The notes below the pieces were generated by a model. It had not been told where the DNA came from. It ran no database searches and saw nothing but the letters and a program-made list of their open reading frames with translations. A stretch of 56,801 nucleotides of DNA from NCBI GenBank assembly GCA_964526035.1, contig CAZGKE010000002.1:1-56801 (forward strand), given 5' to 3'. Shown in pieces: positions 51,182 to 56,801 of the stretch; position 1 is the stretch's first letter; each line of letters opens with the position of its first letter. The translations under genes were made by a program, and so were the position numbers. The DNA comes from DAOMOD01 sp964526035 (GTDB lineage Bacteria; Pseudomonadota; Gammaproteobacteria; Xanthomonadales; BPKI01).

Positions 51182-51448
51182 CTAGCTGTCGCGCCGGCGC
51201 ATGGCGGCTACCGCCGCCTCCAGCGCCTCAACCTGACGCTCGAGCGCCTCGACCTTTTCCCTGGTGCGCAGCAGCACACAGCGCTGCACGTCGAACTCTT
51301 CGCGGGCCACCAGGTCCATGCGCTCCAGCCCGGAACGCAAGACCGCGCGCATGTTCTTCTCCAGGTCACGCTGCGCTTCGGACAGTCCCGGCGGTACCAG
51401 CGCGCTCAGCCGCTGGGCTAGCTCATCGATGCTTTGAACGTTGATCAT
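51182..51448 (-). CDS. ubiK: Ubiquinone biosynthesis accessory factor UbiK (BMFP)
   Basis: An 88-aa protein with an amphipathic N-terminal helix (IDELAQRLSALVPPGLSEAQRD) and a C-terminal coiled coil (TREKVEALERQVEALEAAVAAM). This is the BMFP/UbiK family, which aids ubiquinone synthesis under oxygen by binding UbiJ. ATG 51448 fits the family length. It is divergent from the PII gene (116 bases) and is followed by comM on the same strand, the usual gammaproteobacterial neighbourhood. Confidence 0.92.
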   Translation of the reverse strand: MINVQSIDELAQRLSALVPPGLSEAQRDLEKNMRAVLRSGLERMDLVAREEFDVQRCVLLRTREKVEALERQVEALEAAVAAMRRRDS

Positions 51449-51563
51449 GAAACGACCCTCTCGAACGTGGAACCAGTGTAGAACGGGCGGGGCGTTGCCC
51501 GCGTCGGGCCAGGGATTAGAATCGTGTAGGACTTTTCCTACAAATCGTTGACCGGGGTGCCCG

Positions 51564-51902
51564 ATGAAAATGGTGATGGCGATCATCAAGCCGTTCAAAC
51601 TGGATGATGTGCGCGAAGCCCTGGCCGAGACCGGGGTACAGGGCATCACGGTCACCGAGGTCAAGGGATTCGGGCGTCAGAAGGGGCACACCGAGCTCTA
51701 CCGGGGCGCCGAATACGTGGTCGATTTCCTGCCCAAGATCAAGCTGGAGATCGCCTGCGCGGACGATCAGGTGGAACGTGTCGTGGAGGCGGTGGCGCAC
51801 AGCGCCAACACCGGCAAGATAGGCGACGGCAAGATCTTCGTCTACGACCTGGAACGGGTGATCCGTATCCGCACCGGAGAACTGGACGGGGATGCGCTTT
51901 AG
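51564..51902 (+). CDS. glnB: PII nitrogen-regulatory protein (GlnB/GlnK)
   Basis: A 112-aa trimeric signal protein that reads 2-oxoglutarate and, through GlnD-mediated uridylylation, nitrogen status. The T-loop with the modifiable Tyr51 is present (GHTELYRGAEYVVDFLPK, residues 41-58), as are the N-terminal MKMVMAIIKPFKLDDVREAL and the C-terminal GKIFVYDLERVIRIRTGE. It can regulate the NtrB/NtrC system suggested at the glnA promoter. GlnB versus GlnK cannot be told apart without an adjacent amtB, which is absent here. Confidence 0.95.
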   Translation: MKMVMAIIKPFKLDDVREALAETGVQGITVTEVKGFGRQKGHTELYRGAEYVVDFLPKIKLEIACADDQVERVVEAVAHSANTGKIGDGKIFVYDLERVIRIRTGELDGDAL

Positions 51903-51903
51903 C

Positions 51904-52329
51904 TCAACCCACCTGGCGGATCCAGTCCTTCAGGTTGTAGTAGTTGCTGATGCGCGAGATGCGCCCGTCGCGGACCTCGAAGAAGGCGCCGCCGGCCAGC
52001 CGGTAGCTCTGTCCGCGCGCGACCGGGAGGCCGGCGTCGTCGGCGACATACTCGCCCTCGACGATGTATTCGGCGGCAGCGCGGGTACCGTCGTGGCTGG
52101 TCATGACCACCACTTCGCTCAGCCGCTCGCGATAGCAGCGCTGCATGCGCGTCAGAAATGCGGCGAAGGCCTCGCGACCGATTTCACGCTCGCCCTCATT
52201 GACGTCATGGGCAATATCCTCGGCGAGCAGTTCGAGCAGCGTCTGTGGATCGCCGCGGTTGAAGGCCGTGTAATACGCGAGTATCAGCTCGGTGCTGCGG
52301 TCAGAGGCGCGTTCGCCGTCGATCTTCAT
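51904..52329 (-). CDS. NTF2-like (ketosteroid isomerase-fold) protein
   Basis: A 141-aa cytoplasmic protein with SnoaL/KSI fold: TELILAYYTAFNRGDPQTLLELLAED, then EGEREIGREAFAAFLTRMQR, and the final ISNYYNLKDWIRQVG. The starting helix and the substrate-cavity residues are present, but no fixed catalytic Asp-Tyr dyad is recognised. ATG 52329 (MKIDGERASDRS) is chosen over an upstream alternative. It converges with the PII gene one base after its stop. Confidence 0.85.
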   Translation of the reverse strand: MKIDGERASDRSTELILAYYTAFNRGDPQTLLELLAEDIAHDVNEGEREIGREAFAAFLTRMQRCYRERLSEVVVMTSHDGTRAAAEYIVEGEYVADDAGLPVARGQSYRLAGGAFFEVRDGRISRISNYYNLKDWIRQVG

Positions 52330-52411
52330 ATTCCTGAATCGGACACTGTCGGAGCATGCCATGCTGCTCTGGATGCGCGCCGAGGTAAAGACCCAGGGAA
52401 CCAATCCATTC

Positions 52412-53323
52412 TCATCGCCGTGCCAGACTGACCACCATCGATCCGACGACCACCAGCGCGGCGCCGATCCAGCCCAGCGTGGCGATGTTTTCCGCCTCTA
52501 CCCAACCCGGCAGCACGTGCACCACCAGCTCGACCACCAGCACGGTAAGCAGCGGCGTGAGGGCGAGCACCGCACTGACCCGCGAGGCCTCCCAGTGCGC
52601 CAACGCCTCGGCGAAGGCGCCGTAGGCAGCCAGCGTGTTGAGTGCGCAATAGCCCACTGCCAGCAGGTGGAACGCGCTGAGTTCCAGCAGCACCGAGGGT
52701 TGCGCCATCGGCAGCAGCGCCAGTGCCGCAAAAGCGTAGATGAATCCCATGACTGCAGTGGAGGACAGCCGCGTCAACAGCTGTTTCTGCGCGAGCGCAT
52801 AGACCGCCCATACGACGGCGGCGAAAAAAATGAACACGGCCCCGAGCGCGTAGGCATCGTCGCCCGCGCCGAACTGGTCAGTGAAGAACAGGGCACCCCC
52901 GAACAGCATCAGTCCGAGTCCGAGCCACTGCGCCAGCACGAATTTTTCACGAAACACGTAGATTCCACCCAGCGCCATCAACAGGGGCGCCAGCTGGATC
53001 AGCAGCTGGGCGTTGGCAGGACTGGTGCGGCCAAGACCCAGAAGATAGAAGACGTAGTTGGCGGTCAGCATCAGCGCAGCCAGCAGCATCAGCAACCAGG
53101 CGCGCGTACTCAGTCCGCGAAAGGTTCCAAGCTGCCCGCGCCAGACCATCCAGACGCCCACCACTGCTGCCGCCGCCAGAAAGCGGACCCAGGTCAGGGT
53201 CCAGGGATCGACCACTTCCAGGGCCAGCTTGAGCGCCACCGGCAGACTGGCCCAAAGCATGGCCGTGGCCAAGGCCAGCAGGAATCCGAGACGCCAGCGT
53301 CCGGAGGCTTGGTGCATGGTCAT
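52412..53323 (-). CDS. EamA/DMT-family transporter
   Basis: A 303-aa inner-membrane exporter of the drug/metabolite transporter superfamily with ten predicted helices in two EamA repeats (residues about 10-140 and 160-300): LATAMLWASLPVALKLALEV starts repeat one, IFFAAVVWAVYALAQKQLL starts repeat two. Start ATG 53321-53323 (MTMHQASGRW). Substrate unknown; members export amino acids, nucleotides or drugs. It precedes the NTF2-like gene on the same strand by 82 bases. Confidence 0.9.
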   Translation of the reverse strand: MTMHQASGRWRLGFLLALATAMLWASLPVALKLALEVVDPWTLTWVRFLAAAAVVGVWMVWRGQLGTFRGLSTRAWLLMLLAALMLTANYVFYLLGLGRTSPANAQLLIQLAPLLMALGGIYVFREKFVLAQWLGLGLMLFGGALFFTDQFGAGDDAYALGAVFIFFAAVVWAVYALAQKQLLTRLSSTAVMGFIYAFAALALLPMAQPSVLLELSAFHLLAVGYCALNTLAAYGAFAEALAHWEASRVSAVLALTPLLTVLVVELVVHVLPGWVEAENIATLGWIGAALVVVGSMVVSLARR

Positions 53324-53456
53324 GACTTCAGGGCCACAGAAAGGCGCGACAGTGTAATCGTCGGCGACCGCGAAGCGGGGCGTGGTACAGCTTGGGTTAA
53401 TCGGCAATTCACGGCACAAAGCCTAGACTGGGTTCCCGATTCACGGAGTCCCCCCG

Positions 53457-54656
53457 ATGAAGCGCATGCTCGTGGTCCTGTCCGTGCTGCTGTTGTCCGG
53501 CTGCGCCAGCTACGGCAGCTATCGATACGTGGAGCGCTCCGGCGGCGGCGGTGACTATTACTACGACCGCTACGACCGTGGCCATGCCAGGTACACCTAC
53601 CACGGCTACCCGTTCGACGTAACCTATGCCTACTACCCCTACTACTACTCGTTATTCTGGGGTTTCCGGAACTATTACTACGATCCGTTCTTCTCACCGG
53701 GCTTCCACTACGGCGTCACCTGGTTCCCACGCACCTGGTTCAGCTTTTCGCTGGGCTATCACGACTGGGGTCAGTACCACGCCTATGCGCCATGGCGTTA
53801 CAGCTTCTGGGACGGCTACTACTCCTGGAGCCGGGCGACGTGGCGCGGGCGTTCCGGGTATTTTCCCACTGCCCACACGCCACGCTTCGGCAGTGCGCGC
53901 AACGAGGCGGAGCGCCTGGCAAGCCTGCGGGCCCAGTCCCGTGGGCTCCCCACGGACAAATCAGGCGACCTGGTGCTCGGTGCGCGCGGCGGCAGCGCGG
54001 CCGCGACACAGGGCTCGGCGCGTGGCGCAATGACGACGCCACGGGGGCCTTCAAACTCAGGCGGCAGGGCACCGGCGGCCCGGAGCGGAAGCGGCGCGGT
54101 TCAACGCGGCGTGGCGCCGGCGCGGACGCAGGGCACGGTCCGCGGACAGCGGGCGGCGCCACCCTCGGCGCGTGCCGAGCCCTCGCGATCGCGCGGAAGC
54201 TGGACAGCTCAGCCTCGCTACGATGCCGTCGAGGCATCGCACCCGCGCATGGGGGCGCGGCGCCTGGACGCCGCGCAGGTACACACCCTGCGTGCGGATG
54301 CCGTGCAGCGCAGGACTGCGCCTTCGGCGCCGCAGCCGGAAAACCGCTTCGACGACCGGCAACCGCGGATGTCGTCCGATCAGCACCCGGCATCCGGGCA
54401 GGCATCGCAGCCCCGGGCTTTGCGCCTTGAGACTCCAGCGCCTCGCCAGGCCCCGATGAGCGGGCCGCGAGGCAGTGCGTCCATACCGACCACAGCATCG
54501 GCGCCGACCGCTGCGCCGGCTCGCAGCGCGCCTGTTTTCGCGCCGGCTCCGCCCGCTGCGCCTGCGCCTGCCGGCAGATCATCCGGTGACCGCATGGCAC
54601 CACGTGATGGCGGCGCCGGGCGCCGCAGCGAAGGTTCCAGTCGAGACAGACGCTGA
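53457..54656 (+). CDS. Tyr-rich lipoprotein, function unknown
   Basis: A 399-aa lipoprotein. The signal ends at LLLSGC (lipid-bearing Cys near residue 16), and the first 110 residues are extremely rich in Tyr, Phe and Trp (DYYYDRYDRGHARYTYHGYP, TYAYYPYYYSLFWG). The rest (about 170-399) is a disordered Ala/Pro/Arg/Gly/Ser region with repeated RAPAARSGSG-like stretches. GGAG at 53445 precedes the ATG. No known family is evident. A surface-exposed or matrix-associated protein with aromatic-rich adhesive part is possible but speculative. Confidence 0.7.
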   Translation: MKRMLVVLSVLLLSGCASYGSYRYVERSGGGGDYYYDRYDRGHARYTYHGYPFDVTYAYYPYYYSLFWGFRNYYYDPFFSPGFHYGVTWFPRTWFSFSLGYHDWGQYHAYAPWRYSFWDGYYSWSRATWRGRSGYFPTAHTPRFGSARNEAERLASLRAQSRGLPTDKSGDLVLGARGGSAAATQGSARGAMTTPRGPSNSGGRAPAARSGSGAVQRGVAPARTQGTVRGQRAAPPSARAEPSRSRGSWTAQPRYDAVEASHPRMGARRLDAAQVHTLRADAVQRRTAPSAPQPENRFDDRQPRMSSDQHPASGQASQPRALRLETPAPRQAPMSGPRGSASIPTTASAPTAAPARSAPVFAPAPPAAPAPAGRSSGDRMAPRDGGAGRRSEGSSRDRR

Positions 54657-54677
54657 GCGGGGCTCTTGTGCCGCCCC

Positions 54678-54875
54678 TCAGGGGCGAAGCACCTGCCGCA
54701 GCCGCTCGCGTAACCGGTCGCGCTCTTTCTGAAGGGCCGCAATGACGGCGTCCGCCGCCGGCGCGTTGGAGGACGTCGCGGCGCGTTCAAGCGCAAGCTC
54801 CGTGCGACCGAGCTCAAGGCGCAGCTCTGCAAGGCCGAGGCCGTCGACATGGGGCTGGACAGGGTGAGGATTCAT
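54678..54875 (-). CDS. Small hypothetical protein with coiled-coil tail
   Basis: A 65-aa acidic-to-basic small protein: MNPHPVQPHVDGLGLAELRL at the start, then ELALERAATSSNAPAAD and ALQKERDRLRERLRQVLRP, an amphipathic coiled coil. It converges with the Tyr-rich lipoprotein gene. The reading frame has a plausible codon pattern but no recognised family and a weak ribosome site, so it may not be a real gene. Confidence 0.45.
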   Translation of the reverse strand: MNPHPVQPHVDGLGLAELRLELGRTELALERAATSSNAPAADAVIAALQKERDRLRERLRQVLRP

Positions 54876-54983
54876 CGCGGGGAAGCGGCCTTGGCAGTTT
54901 GTGAATAAATGCAAACCGCATGCCCGCCAGGCGATTGCACTGACGCTGGATTGCGTGCATGATGATTTTCGTCGTGACCCAAT

Positions 54984-55000
54984 CCGTCACAATGTGACGG
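54984..55000. promoter_or_regulatory. Perfect palindrome CCGTCACA-A-TGTGACGG
   Basis: Eight-base perfect arms around a single central base. TCACA and TGTGA halves are present but in the opposite order and spacing from a CRP site, so it is not a CRP/Clp box. It may be an operator or RNA hairpin. Confidence 0.5.
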
Positions 55001-55124
55001 TTTCCAGTGACCGGCTTGGGCCGAGCGCGCCGAATCTTGCGGGGTACCCGCTCCAGCTTCTGGCGTCCGGTGGTCAACAACGGATTCCCCCTGTTCCTGA
55101 GACCGCCGGGCGTCAGATCTAGAA

Positions 55125-55159
55125 AACACAAAAGGCCGCCCTTGGCGGCCTTTTGTGTT
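55125..55159. terminator. Strong bidirectional Rho-independent terminator
   Basis: Sixteen perfect base pairs (AACACAAAAGGCCGCC and its complement) around the loop CTT. The stem carries A4 on one side and T4 on the other, so it works in both directions. No annotated gene ends right before it, which suggests an unannotated short transcript. Confidence 0.9.
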
Positions 55160-55429
55160 GCTGCCCGACTACGCGCCCCTGACGCGAATCGTCTGCTTCC
55201 CCGGACGCGAGCTGACCAGCCCCTGTTCCCAATGCCAGCCGAGCAACCTAGATGAATGTCGCGCTCAACGTGCGGGTGCCTGCGTAGTAAAGCAGATGCC
55301 GTGCCAGAATAAGGGTTTACAAGTGTTACATCGTGCAAAGATTTGCATCCGCCGACCGGGAACGGTCAGACGCCGCCATTATCTGCAACCGGAAATGGCG
55401 ACTTGCAGAGAGCGAAGCAGGGCGAGGTC

Positions 55430-56801
55430 ATGAGCGCACCGTTCAATTACGAGGTGATCGTGGTGGGGGGCGGACACGCCGGCACCGAAGCCGCGCTCGC
55501 CGCGGCCCGCAGCGGTGCACGCACGCTGCTTGTCACCCATGCCATCGAGACGCTGGGTCAAATGAGCTGCAACCCGGCTATCGGCGGAATCGGCAAGGGG
55601 CACCTGGTGCGCGAGATCGATGCGCTCGGTGGCGCCATGGCCATGGCCGCCGACCGAGCCGGTATCCAGTGGCGCCGACTCAACTCCAGCAAGGGGCCCG
55701 CGGTGCGCGCCACGCGTTGCCAGGCGGACCGTCAGCGCTATCGGATGGCCGTGCGCGGGCTGCTGGAGTCGCAACCGAACCTGTCGATTTTCCAGAGTGC
55801 CGTTGACGATATTCTGCTGGAAGGCGACCGCGCCTGTGGCGTGCGTACGCAGCTCGGCGTGAGCTTCCATGCGCGCGCGGTCGTGCTGACCGCCGGCACG
55901 TTTCTGGCCGGACGCATCCATGTCGGCGAAGTCAATCATTCCGGCGGCCGCGCCGGGGATGCGCCCGCGACCACCCTCGCCGAGCGACTGCGACAGCTGC
56001 CGTTTGCTGTCGGCCGTCTGAAGACCGGCACGCCGCCGCGACTGGACGGACGCAGCATCGATTTCAGCGGACTGGCCGAGCAACCCGGCGACGATCCGCG
56101 TCCGGTATTCAGCTTCCTCGGCTCGACCGCCGACCACCCGCCGCAGGTCAGCTGCTTCATCACCCACACGTCGACGCGCGGCCACGACATCATTCGCGGC
56201 GCGCTGCACCGCTCGCCGATGTACGCGGGCCGCATCGACGGCGTCGGCCCACGCTACTGCCCGTCCATCGAGGACAAGGTGGTGCGCTTCGCAGAGCGCG
56301 ACAGCCACCAGATATTCCTCGAGCCCGAGGGCCTGGAGACCGGCGAGTGGTATCCCAACGGCATTTCCACGTCGCTGCCCTACGATGTGCAGCTGCAGCT
56401 CGTGCACTCGATCAAAGGCCTCGAGAATGCCCGCATCACGCGCCCGGGCTACGCCATCGAATACGATTACTTCGATCCGCGCGGACTCAAGACCAGCCTC
56501 GAGACCCGGGCGGTGCCGGGTCTTTACTTCGCCGGCCAGATCAACGGCACCACCGGCTATGAGGAAGCGGCAGCGCAGGGGCTGATCGCCGGCCTCAATG
56601 CCGCGCGCGCGGCGCGCGACGAGAGTCCGTGGACGCCGCGTCGCGACCAGGCCTACATCGGCGTGCTGGTCGACGATCTCACCACGCACGGCACCACCGA
56701 GCCCTACCGCATGTTCACATCGCGCGCCGAGTATCGACTGCACCTTCGCGAGGACAATGCCGACCTGCGTCTCACCGAGACCGGCCGCGACCTCGGCCTG
56801 G
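55430..56801 (+). CDS. mnmG: tRNA uridine-5-carboxymethylaminomethyl modification enzyme MnmG, 3'-truncated
   Basis: FAD-dependent enzyme that, with MnmE, modifies the wobble uridine of several tRNAs. The first 457 residues are in the window (family about 630). Signatures are the dinucleotide motif VIVVGGGHAGTEAALAAARSG (residues 9-29), MSCNPAIGGIGKGHLVREID, RLKTGTPPRLDG, and AGQINGTTGYEEAAAQGL near residue 365. Start ATG 55430 has GAGG just upstream. It runs off the window end. The upstream 550 bases are noncoding. Confidence 0.96.
   Translation, partial: MSAPFNYEVIVVGGGHAGTEAALAAARSGARTLLVTHAIETLGQMSCNPAIGGIGKGHLVREIDALGGAMAMAADRAGIQWRRLNSSKGPAVRATRCQADRQRYRMAVRGLLESQPNLSIFQSAVDDILLEGDRACGVRTQLGVSFHARAVVLTAGTFLAGRIHVGEVNHSGGRAGDAPATTLAERLRQLPFAVGRLKTGTPPRLDGRSIDFSGLAEQPGDDPRPVFSFLGSTADHPPQVSCFITHTSTRGHDIIRGALHRSPMYAGRIDGVGPRYCPSIEDKVVRFAERDSHQIFLEPEGLETGEWYPNGISTSLPYDVQLQLVHSIKGLENARITRPGYAIEYDYFDPRGLKTSLETRAVPGLYFAGQINGTTGYEEAAAQGLIAGLNAARAARDESPWTPRRDQAYIGVLVDDLTTHGTTEPYRMFTSRAEYRLHLREDNADLRLTETGRDLGL

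Larger units (their letters stand above)
54876..55429. other. Noncoding region upstream of mnmG
   Basis: About 554 bases without a convincing gene. It contains a perfect palindrome at 54984-55000, a strong bidirectional terminator at 55125-55159, a TGCAAA-GA-TTTGCA palindrome at 55334-55347 and a single DnaA-box-like TGTGAATAA at 54900-54908. A noncoding RNA ending at the terminator from either strand is possible. On the minus strand a TTGCAC and TATTCT-like pair lies near 55310-55340. No 6S, RNase P or tmRNA core was recognised. Confidence 0.55.

Noticed and set aside
51449..51563. A sigma54 promoter for the PII gene, as for glnK in other bacteria
   Set aside because: No TGGCAC-N5-TTGC-like element was seen in the 115 bases before the start.
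54984..55000. A CRP/Clp binding site
   Set aside because: The half-sites are in TCACA-TGTGA order with one central base, not TGTGA-N6-TCACA.
54901..55122. A 73-codon frame in the noncoding region before mnmG
   Set aside because: No ribosome site, no recognisable fold, and the interval contains palindromes and leads into a terminator, which suits a noncoding RNA or leader better.
54961..55340. 6S RNA, tmRNA or RNase P RNA in the stretch around the strong terminator
   Set aside because: I could not find the conserved core sequences of any of these on either strand; only a generic small-RNA proposal remains.
54876..55429. A replication origin next to mnmG (gidA), as in several bacteria
   Set aside because: Only one DnaA-box-like TGTGAATAA (54900-54908) is present, and there is no AT-rich unwinding region or cluster of boxes.

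Overview
The window is about 57 kb of GC-rich (roughly two-thirds G+C), gene-dense bacterial chromosome with one 100-base assembly gap (17339-17438). The housekeeping genes (glnA, trxC, dnaG, yqeY, rpsU, tsaD, folB, queD, waaA, an lpxL-type acyltransferase, comM, ubiK, a PII gene, mnmG), the LPS genes, many TonB/RND/MacAB-type envelope genes and REP-like palindromes point to a gammaproteobacterium, most likely of the Lysobacterales (Xanthomonadales). That placement is inference from gene content and protein style. I found no rRNA, tRNA, CRISPR array, prophage or transposase.

Left part (1-9.5 kb). A partial glnA sits behind a textbook sigma54 promoter with two NtrC boxes 32 bp apart. Next to it is a run of minus-strand genes that appears to be a reactive-sulfur/redox locus. 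It starts at a divergent promoter shared with an ArsR-family regulator that has the two cysteines typical of BigR/SqrR persulfide sensors. From there it reads: sulfide:quinone oxidoreductase, DUF2892 membrane protein, RND adaptor lipoprotein, RND pump, haem-binding DUF3365 protein, OsmC-like peroxidase and thioredoxin 2. The divergent operator overlaps a near-perfect -35/-10 promoter. Two inverted-repeat elements lie between genes of this run, so it may be several transcripts.

9.5-31.6 kb is mostly accessory or envelope functions. It holds a class D beta-lactamase homologue, a DUF4412 secreted protein, a MacA/LolD/FtsX-type ABC efflux set followed by a membrane-anchored LytTR regulator, and (across the gap) a DUF4440 protein. 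Then come a GntR regulator divergent from a class III CoA-transferase, a YbjN-GGDEF pair with a 4-bp overlap, an Omp85-type gene interrupted by an in-frame TGA, a MOSC protein and two tandem secreted paralogues. The section ends with a tonB-sigma-FecR-TonB-receptor cluster that looks like a complete cell-surface signalling system.

31.5-43.3 kb contains an alpha/beta hydrolase, a Bax-inhibitor-1 membrane protein, a Ser/Thr kinase with a TPR-like tail, a phasin, QueD, a nucleotide-pyrophosphatase-like lipoprotein and a CHAD protein. It also contains dnaG, yqeY and rpsU. These three belong to the classical macromolecular-synthesis operon, but a convergent S41 protease gene separates dnaG from yqeY.

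43.3-56.8 kb contains tsaD, folB, a YbdG-type MscS channel overlapping a degenerate folK-like gene, waaA divergent from an lpxL-type gene, DUF2062, comM, ubiK and a PII protein. After these come an NTF2-like protein, an EamA transporter, a tyrosine-rich lipoprotein and a noncoding stretch with a strong bidirectional terminator. The window ends inside mnmG. The presence of both an NtrC-type glnA promoter and a PII protein suggests classical nitrogen control.
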